Numbered from the stretch's first letter, positions 34,780 through 49,200 are shown. The stretch is DNA of 64,000 nt from Stropharia rugosoannulata (GCA_028532985.1 JANCIK010000013.1:1674001-1738000), one strand, 5' to 3'. Notes: generated from the sequence alone by a model not told the origin. Translations and numbers: made by a program.

Positions 34780-37534
34780 ATGGTGCATATGTCTACTATG
34801 TGAGTATGCCGCGTACTGTTATTCGACGATTGTTAACAAAATCAGCTCAGGGGGCCACGCAGATATCATCAGGATCAACGACCTCGCGGTACCTATCGTC
34901 CTATCAAACGGGACCCAATGGCCTCGAAATACTCATGAACAGGTCGTACATATAACACTGTCTATGTGGCACGACATATCGCGCGCTGCTGAAACAGAAG
35001 ACATGAAATTCTCTATCAACTATGCCAGCCTCGCGGACGACATTCGCTGCGCCGTCCGAGGAAAGACTTTCGAATGCATACAGGATCTAGCGCGACAATT
35101 ATGCGATGCCTTCTTTACCTTCTCTTCTCTGAAGGATAACATACCTGGACTCCGCGTATGGCTCAAATTTACGCAACCCAAAGCGTTTTTGCATAGTAAA
35201 GCCATCGCGGTGGAATTCGAGGCCCATTTGTCGCATCGTAGCGAGTGGCTGCCCAGTGAAGTGATATGCACAGTGGAAGATTTTGCATTCCAGACAATCA
35301 TCGGAATCGACCCCGACGAGCGCGAAATGCACCAATCTGTGGTGACCAATATCACAGTCAAAACGGGCAGAAAAGGCATCGAACGACCGTACTGGATAGA
35401 TATTCGATGTATAATGCAGGAGGTTTACGAGGTATGTCATATTTCTCGTATATGTTTCATAGACTGACAATACTTCCGTTGAAGAAACTATCTATCTCCT
35501 CATACCTGACACTGGAAGCATTAACGTCAGCGATTGCCTTCATAGTTTTATCTCATGAACTGTTGACCGGCCTGTCACCCACCGTTACTGTTCGTGCTGC
35601 TAAGCCATCTGCACTCTCGCTTGCCCGCTCTGCCGAAGTTGAAATGACGCGGTGTCTATCAGACTATTCGTCCAAGGCACAGGTTGGCAAGACAGAAAGC
35701 GATGAAGTTCAGTCAGCAAGCTCTGATCTGGTAAATGTAGCAATCGCATTAGGCTCCAACTTAGGCGACTCTTTCCAAAACATTGAATACGCACTGCAAC
35801 TCTTAGAAATGCCGCAGAAGGTGTTTGGTGAAGAACAAGATATGGTCTTGTCTATCGTGGATACTTCTTTCATGTACAAGACTGCGCCAATGTACGTTAC
35901 AGATCAACCGTCATTTATTAACTGCGCTTGTTTGGTATGTAAGCATTGCCCCTTCTTTCAAACTCTACCGATTCTTATAAATCGACAGGTAAAGACGAAC
36001 ATCCATCCTTTACAATTACTTCAATTACTGAAGAGAATTGAACAAATTGTGGGTCGTGTACCATCAATCAGAAATGGACCGCGAGCGGTTGATCTGGATA
36101 TTATCTTCTATGGAAACGTCATTTTCGATACAAGGAACGATAAAGGTGATATCGAGAACCTAGAAGGAGAGCTAGTAATACCACATCCTCGCGTACAGGA
36201 AAGGGAGTTCGTTCTGAGGCCACTTGCAGAGTACGTCGTCTCATTCATCTCCCTGATTTCGCTAATGCCTGTCTCAGTATAATCCCTGACTTCCTACACC
36301 CTGCTCTCAAACAGTCAATCCATGCCCTCTTGACAAAAATATATGACCCGACTGGACCACCCATGGAAAAAGTAATTCCATTTCCCCGCCTTCCCGCTGC
36401 AAGTTCCAGCCTCGATTCTAAGTATTTGATACAAATCCCAGAGACCCTCACGCACTGGACTCTCCCTTCTGGTCGTCATAGTCAAGCACACATCATGGCC
36501 ACGCTAAACGTTACCCCCGACTCTTTCTCGGACGGTGCGACTCACGATGCGCTCCCCGCAGCACTCTCGTATGCCTGCTCCTCGGTGTCGGATGGTGCAA
36601 CAATCATAGACGTTGGCGGATATTCCACTCGCCCTGGCGCCGCTTTCGTGAGCGTCGAAGAAGAAATCGCACGCGTGGTGCCGGCAGTAACCGGCCTACG
36701 AGACGCTGAGGCTCTACGTGCCATTATCGAAGACAAAAACAAGGTCCCGGAAGACGTTTTTGCTCGTGTAACCCGCACGCCGATCAGCGTTGACACCTTC
36801 CGGTGGGAAGTCGCTGAGGCAGCCCTCCGTGCGGGCGCGAACTGCATCAACGACGTGTATGCATTCACGGGGCCCGAATCATGGCCGCCACCAGCGTCGG
36901 GGACACCACAGGCTGAGCAGGCAGCAGAGTACATGACGAAGATGAAGGCCGTTGCGCGGGAGTTCTGCGCTCCGGTTGTCTTGATGCACTCGCGTGGCGA
37001 CGCTGGAAAGAACAAGAACTACGAAGAATATGGGTACTCCGCCCAACCCACGCTTGAAGGCGTTCGAGTAGAGCTGGGGGCAAAGGTAGATGCAATTGTG
37101 CGCGGGAAGGGCGGTGTGCGCCGGTGGTATGTCATTGTTGACCCTGGAGTTGGGTTCAGCAAGACACTAGAAGGGAATCTTGAAGTGTTGCGCTCAGCAC
37201 GGGATGTTGTAGCAGATGTTATGATTGGGCATGCGAACGGTGAGTATTATCGCCTTAACTTTAATCACAAGCTAAGTATCGTATAGACCCACTTGGAATC
37301 CGCCGGAACCCGCTACGAGGGTACATGCAACTTATTGGTGTCTCGCGAAAGTCGTTCCTTGGGGCAATTTTAGCCCAGAATCCCAACGGACGTGAAACCA
37401 AACCCAAGGAACGTGTATGGGCAACGGCAGCGGCCGTTAGTTGTGCAGTTCAGCAAGGCGCAGGGATTATCAGGGTTCACGATGTGAAAGAGATGGCCGA
37501 CGTTGTAAAAGTTGCAGGTGCTCTATGGCTATGA
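34780..37534 (+). CDS. FOL1: Trifunctional folate biosynthesis enzyme (DHNA / HPPK / DHPS)
   Basis: Six exons (34780-34799, 34846-35431, 35485-35934, 35989-36230, 36278-37239, 37287-37534) give 835 residues. It carries three sequential steps of tetrahydrofolate synthesis. Residues about 8-275 form two dihydroneopterin aldolase-like repeats (the second with VEDFAFQTIIGIDPDERE). Residues about 286-430 are the HPPK part (ALGSNLGDSFQNI and RNGPRAVDLDIIFYG). Residues about 504-835 are dihydropteroate synthase (MATLNVTPDSFSDG, DVGGYSTRPGA, PISVDTF, VIVDPGVGFSKT, IGVSRKSFLG). The layout matches the fungal Fol1 fusion. The start could be Met1 or Met4; the first exon is only 20 bases. DHPS is the known sulfonamide target. 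Confidence 0.92.
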
Positions 37535-37655
37535 TCTCTACTTTACGACGTGCGTTCATCCATACGAGGGGATGAGACGGAGGTATTCCATAAACCAATT
37601 AACAAGTTACATTCGGAGAAGACATAGTCCTGAAGTGTTTACATACGCGTCCATT

Positions 37656-38477
37656 CTACAGCGCATTGAGGATGAATTGCTGCTCATTTGATCCATCCGC
37701 GGGTAACATTTGCACCTGGCAAAGCGCGTCAGTATAGGTGCAGGTGGACGGCCATTATACGTTCCGACTTACTGTGGCCACACCCTGTTGCATGTCACCC
37801 GGCCTAGTGCCCGGAACAGATGTCCAGAGCGAATCTGCGTCAACAGCTCTTATCTATAAATTGCGTTTCGGTTTTTATTTTCTGTCTCGCTTTTCAGACT
37901 AAGCAATTGACATACGTTATAAAGACCAATTCCAGCACACTCGATTGCGTATGTGGATCCTGGTGTCCCGGGGACGGGGAGCTGGGGTTGAACAACACTC
38001 TAATTACCCTGCGGTGAGCAAACACATCTGGAGGAGACTTGAGGAAAACGCACAGAATCCGCAACTTGAATCGTAGTCACATTGCGTCCTTCTTCGACAT
38101 TCAGAATGGTATACCCGCCCTGATCAGCGGTACTCAGTGTCCACTAATAGATTTCCGTTAATCTCATAAAACTTGAGGAATTGTAGACAAACTGCGCACA
38201 GTGCCGAGATTACCCATCGGGGGCGCCTTTTCCATTACAATGGTAAATCCGTTCGCATCAGGTTGACCGAGATTGAGCAGCTCCCCAGTCAATGCTACGC
38301 TTTGAATCGAGTAGTTTCCTGGAGTGGGAGGGAAGCACGACTGGACCTGGGATGCCTATATCATTGTCAGAAACATCAAATACTGCATATTAGAAGTGTG
38401 CAACTCACAGGAGCAGCATTAGAAGTCACGGTAAGTGCAGCGAGCACAAGGCTGATGAGACTGCCAGTAGAGAACAT
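37656..38477 (-). CDS. Small secreted protein, possibly beta-trefoil
   Basis: Six short minus-strand exons join in frame to 173 residues, from ATG at 38477 to a stop at 37656. The first exon is a signal peptide (MFSTGSLISLVLAALTVTSNAAP). The mature part is beta-rich with Gly/Asn turns, including TPGNYSIQSVALTGELLNL, LSTADQGGYTILNVEEG, TPGSTYAIECAGIGLYN and, at the end, GSNEQQFILNAL. The QQF-I-L ending and the repeated Y-x-I-x-N-V pattern recall beta-trefoil proteins such as ricin-B-like lectins or mycocypin inhibitors, but the match is only by feel. It ends 121 bp from the stop of the convergent folate gene. Confidence 0.7.
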
Positions 38478-39309
38478 TTTTGATTATAAAAGCAAGTTGA
38501 TTGGGTGGGTGTGTTGGAATGCGAAGTACGACTAGGAGCTGTGTGATTTACTGCTGGTCCCTCGAGGCTGCTTTTATACTATTTTATGGTCCTGTCATTT
38601 CTAAAGAGGTAGTGTGCGTCCTGAAGAATTAACATTTTCCACTTGTTCATGCCTTGTACATCGCAAGGGGAGTTGCAGGCGGCCTCCGATTAACATCGGA
38701 ACGCAGTGTATTTTCGGGACACTGGTCAAGGACAGTTTACGTTTCCGTGCAGATATTTCTTTCAGCGTCTGACGACCTCCAACTTATAAAAAAGGAGGAA
38801 TAAGCTGTGAGATATAAGATTTAAAAGATCACTGCCTCATGGTATATTTCTCCAAACTCTTTCTACAAAATTTGACGCTGGGAGTGCCAACGACTCCGAA
38901 CCGATGTCCTAAAAATAAATTTGTTTGACCTTGCCGTGGGCGGCGGAATGGGCTGGATTTACACCGACATGTTTTGCGCATTATCCGATTGCAATCGTCG
39001 ACAAGTATAGGACGGTGAAATGTACTCGCGCGATTGGCAGGCACTGCTAATCTTTTGGATACGGTCATTCCACACCGATGTTAACATAAGTAACCTCATT
39101 TTTTCGACAACAGTAACATACTGTCAGTCTAACAAAAAAAAAAGGCGAAAATAGCGTTGTAGAAAAACCAATACCCAGTATATACATAAATCCAGAGCTG
39201 CCCCAACCGGGGTTACACAACAAGTGACAATGCAGCACCGGCGGCTGCACGTCATACTTAGAGAAAATAGATAGCAATGTGCGTCCAGTGACCAACCAAC
39301 CCCTCTAAA
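38478..39309. other. Intergenic, no gene seen
   Basis: About 830 bp between the secreted protein gene promoter and the 3' end of the Cdc20 gene. A short minus-strand frame at 38829-39068 has no supporting features. Confidence 0.5.
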
Positions 39310-41173
39310 TTAGCGGATGGTCAAGATGCCCTCCTTGGTCGAGTTCATCCGGCCTCCGCCAAGCTCCTCGCCCATAACCTTCTTCTTCACGGGCTCGCTA
39401 GCGGCATCCCATATCCTCCAGAACTTGAGGTTCTCGTCTCCAGCGCCGGTGCACACAACATCGCCCGCCGGCCCGATGCAGCTGAACAGCACGCGCGCGT
39501 CGTGCGCGTCCCGGATCTCCGCGACGCGCTCCATGCTTGGGTATGCGTGGACCATGATCGAGTTTGTCGGGAAGCCGTGCGTGGTGAGCAGCTCCTTTCT
39601 CCGCGGCGCCCATTGGATGGAGGTGATCTGTGAAGGGGTGCGCAGGGTATGCAGGCGCGCACCGGTGGTACTATTCCAGATGTTGATGGTGGCATCGTGG
39701 GTGCCGCCTCCAGACGCTAGAAGAGAGGGCTGCCAGGGGCACCATGCGATCGCCTAATATTGTGTTTAGAATCATAAACATTAGCAACATTAACAAAGCA
39801 TACCTTGACAGCGGCTGTGTGATTGCGCTTTGTCCATTTCGCGCTGCCACGCGCTCCCTCCCCAACGTCTCCGAGTCTACCGTCCCATATGTTCACCACG
39901 TTATCATTCCCTCCGCTAGCCAGTAACTCCCCGTCGGTCCTCCATTTCAAACCGCACACCTCCCCGGTGTGTCCTAAGAGTTCCATGACCTTGTGACGAG
40001 GAATGCGGACATCGTGGTGCCATATACTACCATCACCACATCCAGAGGTCAATATATGCTGGTGCCAGGAAAGTGTAGCAATTTGTGCCTGGTGTCCAGC
40101 CATCGTGCGTAGCTTTTGGCCAGTCTCCACGTCCCATAGTTCTACATCACCGTTCCCATTACCGACACCCAAGTATGCACCGTCCTCAGAGAAATCGACA
40201 CTGGATACGTACGACCCCTCGGGACATTCACCGAGCTGCACTACCGAACCAGTGTCTGCCTTCCAGATGTACGTATAGGATTCTAGTGCGACTGCCACCG
40301 CGTTTTGAGACGACCAGCTGATGAGGTTCAAGTAGAAGTCGTCGACCATTCCCGGAGCATCCAAAACGCGCTCGGGTTGAGTAGGGATCTTCCGTGTCTT
40401 GTTCGTCGACGCGCCCGTGGAGGAGGCGATAGCACCTGGGCGTTGCACATATAATGGCTTTGCGTATTCCCGCTGTTGTGCTAGCGTCGTATCGGATGAA
40501 GAAGCAGCTGGGGGCTGTTCGTGGTACCCTAGAATTCGCCTGTTCATCGGTACGCCAGTGGCTGCTGCCAGGCGGGCGGTGTGCCCTGGCGACGCTGCCT
40601 GCGGGTTGAGGGACATCTGTTCCATGGTGGCGGCTACAACAGCGATGTCGGTGGTTTCGCGGCTGGTGATGAAGCGGTCCCGTGTATCCGACGTGATGCG
40701 GTTCTGGGCAAGCTTTACGGTGAGACCACGAGGCGACCCTTTGTTTGGTTTTGACTCACCACTGCTGGTGTTGACTTTGACCGCTTTATCTCTTGCTTGG
40801 GCGGAACATAATCTCTTGTGACCACGTCGAGCCTGGCCTCTACGCCTCCGGTGCGTATGACCCCCCGACTTGCTTGGCGCTTGAGCGACGCTGAGGTGGG
40901 GATGCTGGTCCCTGCGATGCGCTTCACGGGCGAGGCCGGTCGCGAGGACGTGCGAGACGGCGGTCGCGATTTCGGTATCGGCGCGATGAACGGGTTAGTG
41001 GAATCGTAAGAAGCCGTCGCCGCCTTGGTTTTAGATGGTGCTCGCACGGATCGTTTGGCTGGTGTCTGAGCCAAGGACGCATTGTTCATGGCGGACACCA
41101 GCGACGGCGTCAAAGGCGTCTTGACCTCCGACTGGGCGCGCTGTCTCAAGGGCGTCTTGGGGTCTTTGTACAT
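39310..41173 (-). CDS. CDC20: Cdc20-type WD40 activator of the anaphase-promoting complex
   Basis: Three minus-strand exons (41173-40760, 40712-39804, 39753-39310) give 588 residues. Cdc20 recruits mitotic substrates such as securin and cyclin B to the APC/C and is the target of the spindle checkpoint. The N-terminus is basic and disordered with a C-box-like DRFITSR at about residues 150-156 (consensus has Pro where Thr stands) and a RRILGYHE segment in the place of the KILR motif. It is followed by TRKIPTQPERVLDAPGMVDDFYLNL, diagnostic for the Cdc20/Cdh1 family, then seven WD40 blades (for example VELWDVETGQ, VNIWDGR, INIWNSTTG) and the C-terminal Ile-Arg tail that docks on APC/C. The spacing and the lack of a Cdh1-like N-terminus favour Cdc20 over Cdh1. 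Confidence 0.9.
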
Positions 41174-41486
41174 GGCGATTATGAAAAGAAATGGGGTAAC
41201 GGTCAATTTGAACACAACGCGTTTTCAACATCAGTCAGGTGACCGCATCGTGGTCTAAAGCAGTCACATGAAGTAAATAATTCGACCTTTTGAGACTTTA
41301 AAGCACAAAAGGATTGTGTTCTATAGCCGGAGTAGAATTGTTACAAGCTTCCAATACTAGTACTTGCGCCTCTGGGACCGTAGCAATCAGCAGCAGTCCT
41401 AAAGTGGAAACTATTTCCCGTTGCGGAAGCTGACTTAATTGGTCAGTGGTCACGAGCCATTTTTATGACATAAGTCGCCTCCGACG
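41174..41486. promoter_or_regulatory. Shared divergent promoter region, Cdc20 / Obg GTPase
   Basis: The 313 bp between two divergent start codons must hold both promoters. No distinct element stands out to my reading. Confidence 0.5.
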
Positions 41487-43259
41487 ATGCTGCACAAAAC
41501 TATGTCCCTTCGGGGCTCCTTCACCATCCTCAGGCCCTCCTCTCGACTGAATCTATACACAAATGGTGCTCGGGCTATATCTACGCAGCCGGACACCCTC
41601 GCTGAAGACTTAGAGACATTTCGGCGGCGGCGGAAAACTGACTGGAAGCGGAGACAGAGGGTAATTCACTCCCATTTCACCTTCCTTGCTAGTATTGCCA
41701 GGCTGAGGCGCATATAGGGACAAACGTTTCTCGATAATGTCATTGTGACTGTTCGTGCAGGTACTGGCGGTGATGGTTGTGCCGCCTTCCATCGCGAAAA
41801 GTTCAAGCCCTTTGGGCCGCCCTCTGGTGGAGACGGGGGACGCGGGGGAGACGTGTACATCCTCCCAACTTCACATCTCACGACTCTCTCATCGGTGCCC
41901 AAGAAGATACGAGGTGAAAACGGCTCCCATGGCCAGGGAACATGGCAGAATGGCAAAGCCGGTTCGCCACTTGTCATCAAGGTTCCCGTAGGCACTATTG
42001 TCCGTCAGCTCGCCTGGAATGACCCGCGGCGCGCTCATGATCCCTGGGAGTCTGAAGAAGAAGCCCTCGAAGGACTCGAGCCTTGGAAAAAGCAGGAAAA
42101 AATGCGCGACAAACGATGGGTCCATTATCCGCTCTACCACGACGCGAATGTGGAGCGTGACTCGTTCAAAGAAGCCGAAGCAGCTCACTACAAAGCAGAG
42201 AGGATCCGTCGTTTCGAAAGCCGCAGAAAGGCCATGAACGAACCTATATACCTTGACCTGGACAAGGAAGAGGTATCTGAGCGCCCTGTAGATGCGCCTT
42301 TAGGCTTGCGTCATCAGGAATACCTCGGCCATCTCGTAGCATCTGGGGGACTTGGTGGACTCGGCAATCCTCACTTCGTCTCAACCGAGAATCGCTCACC
42401 AAAATTCGCTACGCGCGGTATAGAAGGAGAGCGATTAACCCTGTCTCTAGAGCTTAAACTGCTTGCCGATATTGGTTTGGTCGGTATGCCGAACGCGGGA
42501 AAGAGCACGCTGCTGCGCGCACTCACCGGGGGACGGGCGAAGAGTGAGGTGGCTGGGTACGCGTTCACCACCCTGAACCCCGTCGTCGGCATCGTCCGCG
42601 TGGCAGAGGACGGCACCTTTGAAGGCTCGATTTCGGAGCAAAAGGTACACGACGAAACATGGCGCGAAGAGCAGGCTGCCCTGGAGCGAGAGGCCAACGG
42701 TGATTTTGCTACTGCCCTGACCCGCAATCAACTCGCCGAGGATGTCCCAGAAACTTCAACGTCGCCCGTCAAGCCAGGCCATCATTTCGACATCTTTGAA
42801 ACGTTCCGCTTTACAATCGCTGACAACCCAGGACTTATTGCGCAAGCGTCAGAGAACGTGGGCCTCGGACACGCTTTCCTGCGCTCTATGGAACGGTCCC
42901 TGGCTCTCGTTTACGTGGTTGATCTCTCAATTGATAAACCCTGGGATGAACTGGCAGTACTCCGTGAGGAATTGGAGAAGTACCAGCCGGGGATGAGCGC
43001 AAAGGGCCGCATTGTCATTGCCAACAAGGCGGATCTCCTGGCAGGAGATGGGGACCCCCTTGAAGTCGAAAAAGCTAAAGAAAAGTTGAGGAAATTGGAA
43101 GAGTACGTCAAGGCAGACATGGTCCTTCCGGATGGCCGAATGCTGGACGTCATTCCTACTTCCGCTAAATTTAGCCAGAACTTGCAGAAGGTGGTATCCC
43201 TGATGCAGAAATACGTTACGGAGGAGAGGGAGCACATGCAGGGCGATTCTGACGAATGA
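41487..43259 (+). CDS. MTG2: Obg/CgtA-family GTPase, probably mitochondrial
   Basis: Two exons (41487-41660, 41718-43259) give 571 residues. Obg GTPases act in assembly of the large ribosomal subunit; the fungal mitochondrial member is Mtg2. The N-terminus is rich in Arg, Ser and Leu with few acids (SLRGSFTILRPSSRLNLYTNGARA), as in a mitochondrial presequence. The Obg fold begins at about residue 60 (FLDNVIVTVRAGTGGDGCAAFHREK) with its Gly-rich turns and carries an extra charged stretch of about 100 residues (about 140-245) relative to bacterial Obg. GTPase motifs: G1 GMPNAGKST (about 314), G3 DNPGL (about 428), G4 NKADL (about 493). Further Gly-rich Obg sequence (ASGGLGGLGNPHFVS) precedes the G domain. 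The intron keeps frame. Confidence 0.9.
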
Positions 43260-46200
43260 GTTATGTCTGTAAGGTTATACAATAATACTAATCTATCTAT
43301 TCATTTGATGAGAGTCTGAGGAGGTGATTACACCCAATTAATTCTTTCGGAACTTGCGCAATGTTGACGCCACTTTAGATATGGTAATCTGGAAACCCTT
43401 GTGATTGTGAATGATTTGGCTCCCTGCAAGACGCCGATGTGGCGGCGTTGCATAAAGGGAAATAATGTAACACAACGTGGGCTTACTCTCGTGGTCCGGC
43501 AGTACAGACCCTCTGACCACCGTGCAGTTGGCAATGTATTAGTGAGGGCTTCCGCTTCCATACCAGTTATGGATGAAGGATTTCTAGATATGTTTGATCA
43601 CTTCAGCTTTACTACATAGCGATTACCGCGGCGTATCAGCATGTGGTTTTAATGTTACTTTTACATTCAATCTACCCATCCCAGCAGACTACATAGCTAA
43701 CCTGTAATTTAAGGTTTTTTGGCTAAGCATTGAATTTGGTATGTATCACAAAGTGAGTTCTGTAGCTTCTTCAACGTGCGCGCCATGTTCCTCCCTTCAC
43801 TCAATTGTCTGTTTCTCGATAAGTAGTATATTTCCGTGCATCTTTCCGTGCATCCGAAACTTATGTCGCAGTCGTCGTTTCATCTCTCCACTGTCGCTGC
43901 TTCCATGATGTAAATGATACGACGTGTCGGAGCGGGGCCATGTCGCCTTAGAATCTGTTTGCAATGCAGGAGACACAGTCTTTAGCTCCACTTGTATACT
44001 AGAATTACACTCTGTTACTGCTTCTGTAGTCCTTCTCAGCCCCATCCATTTCACGCTTCCTGACAACGACCATAGCCTCGGGTACGCACAAGCGTTCGCA
44101 GGCGCTCGTTCTCGATCACAATGTGTTATTCAATTTGCAAAATTGGCTATACAGTCCGTGCATACGTCTATAAATAATACTTTGATGTGTCATTCGGGCC
44201 GTTAACCGTTCCTAAAAACTGGCACAGTGCCGCAGTACCTTTAATGAGTACTAACCTCAGCATGCTCGACCCCTGCATACTGGCCGAGAGCCCAGCGCAG
44301 CAATGTGTGGGAGGCGCAAAGCTTAACCTACCCCTGTCGATGGAAAAAGCCCTCAGCCAAGTCTACCGCGCCGAGATTACACGCGGTTCACAAGAAATGG
44401 TGCCACCGACGCTGACCACTGGCACTGAGCATTGCACATTGGAGCTAACGCACTACAGATCATTCATCATGGTGGAATACCAAGGCAGAATCAAACTGTT
44501 CCTCACCAAGGGGATCAAATCTGATAATTGTGACACCTCTCTAACGTTATCTTGAAGCGGCTTAATTGTGGCACATGCCACCGCACCAGTTGATGATGAG
44601 CACACACAAGGTGTGCCTATGTCGTGCTCGAAGAAGTATAACACCTCTTACCCCTTCTTTTGGCGACTGGGAGGGGTTACTGACATGATAATGGCCTAAT
44701 CTATCTGAAGGAGCTATGCGCTGATTACAGGCGGTGACACTGATAACAGCTGAATACCAGTCTTGCTGGTAAACTGTCTTGTTCGGCAGACTCGTGTCTG
44801 CACTAATCAACCCATTGTTAGCATTTATATAGTCTCCGTACTGATCGCTGTCTCAAGATTGCAAAAGTCGGTAATTTGAGCTGACTCTCAGTCACTACAT
44901 GTTCAACGATATAAAAAGCGACGATTCCTCTGGCCATAACAGTGGGTTGTATGGGTGTATGTATAGTATCCCCTTCCAGACTGCGATTACACGCTGATCC
45001 AAGACTGCGGACGCTACTTATCTATTTTTGATGAGCGATGAGCAAGAGCGGTCAAATGGATGCACATGGGTTGCGCAATTCTCATGAGAGGTGCCAGTGA
45101 CAAGTTCCCAGGCTTTCTGGTAGACGGTAACATCACCCGAATGTAAAATCAGCTCATAGTCCCATGCACACGTTTAGGTGCTTTCCAAATGATGTACTAA
45201 CGACACATCATTTTCTCGCTGCGAATGGCAGATGATGTGTCCAGTTCGTTGCGCGCACATGAATTGCTAGCCAAAGATCGCCCTGAAGCCCACAACTATA
45301 ATATATCTTCCGTGCTATTGCATTCAAATACTCGATTCACAACGCCGTCAAATTTCCGGGGAGCAGTACATAGCTATGTATAGACTGTGGAACGACATGG
45401 AGCGACACCAGGTTAGTATGTATGACTCACTGATGTAGTTACTCGAGAAACTTGGGGATCAGAGTCAACCTGACGACTGTAAGAGATCTACACCTTGATC
45501 TAGACCTTGCCGCAGTACCCGTCAATGCTGCCGCCGGGAACGCTATGATTGCAGAGCCACTGCGCAGGTCAATCTCCGCGGAAACAGTCCTTGATGTGCT
45601 TCCAAAACTCAGTGTTTGCTATTAATGCAGCTCGACTATCTGTAGGCTCCATTCTGACTGGTTGGAAGCAGCTGCGTGAGTGAATGCGAAGGCGCGGTAT
45701 TTAAATGTTATAAGAGATGACATATCGTACCGCCGGTACAGGAGCTACAAGGAGCAACCTCCTGGCATTTGACCTCGAGTATATAGTGAGGTCTCGTGGA
45801 GCCAGTAGTAGTAACAGCTCCAAAGAGATAAAACTAAAGTGGGGTAACGATTTTAGTGCTTCCAAGTTACAGACCTGTCAGCTCGTTAGCACTGGACGTG
45901 GTGGGCCATATGATCTGTCAGATGAAGTCAATTTCAAGGGTGGGGGCTGCCTAAAAAAGTTTCTAACCCCCCATCCAAACTTAAACGGCCTCACTCGTAT
46001 ACTCTCGGAAGTAATACCGAGCCCCTCAATGTCATGGAGTGAGTGAATTGTGCGATTAACATATCTTGCGATAGTCATCATGTATTCCTATTATTTGAGA
46101 TTGATATTGATCCACACATTGAGACTAAGTTGCGCCCCCTAAAGAGCTAAAGTTTTACTAACCTTTGCCGATTCCTGTTATCTAAGTATCTGTGAGAGAA

Positions 46201-49200
46201 CATAGCATCTGTTTAAATGTCCATTGGACTAGCATATTGCATAAACTCGGATAGACTGTTTGAGGGTACTAGGGGTATGCTTGTATGCTGTTTTGGTTTC
46301 GGTTAAGCCTTCTTAGATAGCGTTTCGAGAAGACAGCTAAATACATTAATACTGATACATTTTCAGATGTATTTCCCTCAGCAGAGCTATCTCATTGTAA
46401 ATATTAGGCAATCTTGTCTACCCGACTTGTACTCGACAGATAATCGTCAATATTCCCACGCCATTACACCTTGGTAAAGCACAAACCTTCTGGCTGTCTA
46501 CGGAAAGTATCATATTTCTTCCAAGCAAGTAATCAAGCTATCTAACCTATTAACCGATGTCCACTGGAAGTACATAAGCATCAGAGTATGGGTGAGGTAA
46601 GGCGCGTCAGGCAACATCATTAGCAAATAATTAGGTTGTGTCGCACTGCATTTGGGAATTTGCGATGAAAGGAAAAGGCATAGTGCGTCATTAACGTCAG
46701 CATGACGGGGTAATAGAACACACGTTAATCGAATGTAATCGACTAGTTCATAGTGCGTGTGGGGAAGAAGGAAAGAAGGAGGGAATCGGCCGTAAGGCGC
46801 ATGTGCATTGTATATCATCCCATATGTCAACCTGAGCGAATAAAATTCAGGTCCACAGTATTTGACGTATCACAAGCCATCACAGGGCAGGGCTATTGCA
46901 AGCATACAAATGATTGAAACTACCACAAGTATTCAAGTGATAAAAATGTACAAAGATATAATACATATAATAGAGTATCTTCAACGTAATTATCCGACTT
47001 ATAATGATGTTCACGAGGTTTTCCCGAAAAGGTGACCCCAAAACCTCGCCACTGTGATAGAAACACTTTCGCAATTATGTTAACCACTCAAATCAGACGT
47101 GGCGCATTCACAATGTGTGACATTGTAGTAGTATGCCTATTTATGTAGTCCATGCACTGCACGAGAACAGTTTAGGAGCCTGACGGCTATGTTCCACAAC
47201 GAATGCGCATTGCGGCTTTACGGTTGCTTTAACTTGTTCAATTGATATCACATAGATATGTAGTATGATAAGCGGTGGGCTTCCATGAAGTAAGTGGGCG
47301 GTGCATTCGGACTCGGCCAAACTAGGTCGTCCGGGAAATACTTCTTCTTCACAGAAGTCAGGCGGTACCGCGTCATATCTCTTACCATTCCAGACGCTAG
47401 TACGGTGCATGCGTGACTACTACTCAAGCCCCCTTCATTTAGAGCCAAGGTCATATTGGGCGCACAGTACGGCCCGAATGCAGACAAAGTCCCGGTTCTA
47501 TGCCCGTTATGGCCCAGTGCACATTCCTGGGGCATCTAAAACAGTATCAGATTCTCAAGCAGGAGTGAAAGGGGGCTAATCCTGTCTAATCTCGCGGGGG
47601 TGAATGTGATCATGGTGATGTGGTGACAACCTGAACATGTGGGGATGCACAGAACATGAGTCTGATTCGGCGTTTTGCGAGGACTGAATTGTACGTAATT
47701 GATGAGGACACAGCAGGCGAAGGTGCACACGGGGGGTCCCTGAGTTTCCGTTTTCGGGTGGTTGTCATCAGTGACAATTGCCACCACAGTATGGGAATGC
47801 ATGTGCTGTCCGCAATAACCTAAGCCCTGGATGTCCCTGAATCCAGACCTAATTATGGGCGAACTCAGCAGCTTAATGGAGAGTTTGAAGGCTGTCGGAG
47901 ACTGTATCTCGGTCTATTAGTGCATTGGTGTACAATATACATTGTATGTGATTGAGCTATGTTTACGGAGAGATATGACTGGCGGGCTCTTCATATCGGC
48001 ATCGGCACCCGAAGCCTTAATGTACATGATACTGAGTGCAGCTCTGACGAGCTACAACAGGCATTTTCTAGGCTGGAAGATCGCTCTGCGCAGCCCATGA
48101 GCAATACGTATGTACTTTGATGTATGAACGTGTGAAGGGGCGCGGCTAAAGCACTTGGGAGCAAACTTCCAGGAACAGCCAGAGCAAAGTGTAACCAATT
48201 TCATGACGCATGCTGTAGAAATAAAAATATTGGCGTGATAGTTATGTGCATGGGGCAGACCACCACGCTATTTTTAGGTGACCACAATCCTTTTATATGG
48301 GTACTTGATTTCTATTTATTCAGCACGGAAACGCTCCGGTCGAGGAACCAGGCTTTGCGAAAATAGATGATGCATGTATATAGTCTGAAGCTTGAATACT
48401 CATGGGTCCTCTTCCCGGCCAATTTAATGCTCCATATGATTAATCCGTGTATTCAATATGATCAATAGCCACAAAACCCGTCTCGGGTCCTACGAGAGAT
48501 GACAATGACTATCACTCAGTAGATTATCTGACAAAATCATCATTTGTAGTCGTCTGAGGCGATTAGAGCACCCTTCATAGTATTAATCTATAGTTACACA
48601 ATACTGCCAATGATATGCTCCAGCTCGACGCACGGTGCTTGATTTAAATAGCACAAGGCTAGAGAACGTTCCCATTTAGAATCACCACCGATCAGTTCAT
48701 TAAGTTGTAGTGTACCAGCATCTACTGAGTGTTAATATGAAAGCGCAAGCTTACCTGGCGTCCGCTTCTGATGTGTATGTGTATACTTGTTTCGACTATA
48801 TCTGAAACTCAAACCGCCAGAGCCAAAGAGTCTATTAGCCGCCCACGCTCCACAAGAAGCGGCACGCCTGGGACGAGAACTAACTCTTGAAGCGTGATGC
48901 GCTGATGCGTGTGTGTCCGGTACGCAGCGCCCCGCGTACTACACGACACGGCAACGCAGATGCGTATACATATAAATGTCGCGCGACGACACCGCTTGAA
49001 ATGCCATCATTTCTGCAGTTAGTCTCTCCGGATGTATAGTGACAGAGGGCAGTTTCTGGTAATTTTAGAACTGGTTAAGTATAGATGCTGTATGCATTGG
49101 ATTGAGTACTATACAGTGTAACCCAGATGTCATGCGCAGTCATCTCGTGTGCGGACAATTTCCTGCCGCGTTTCTGCCCACTCCGCTACAAGGGCCTCAA

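Noticed and set aside
44187..44555. 122-codon plus-strand frame in the gene-poor region
   Set aside because: No recognisable domain or repeat, and no splice-supported partner exon. Length alone is not convincing in this composition.
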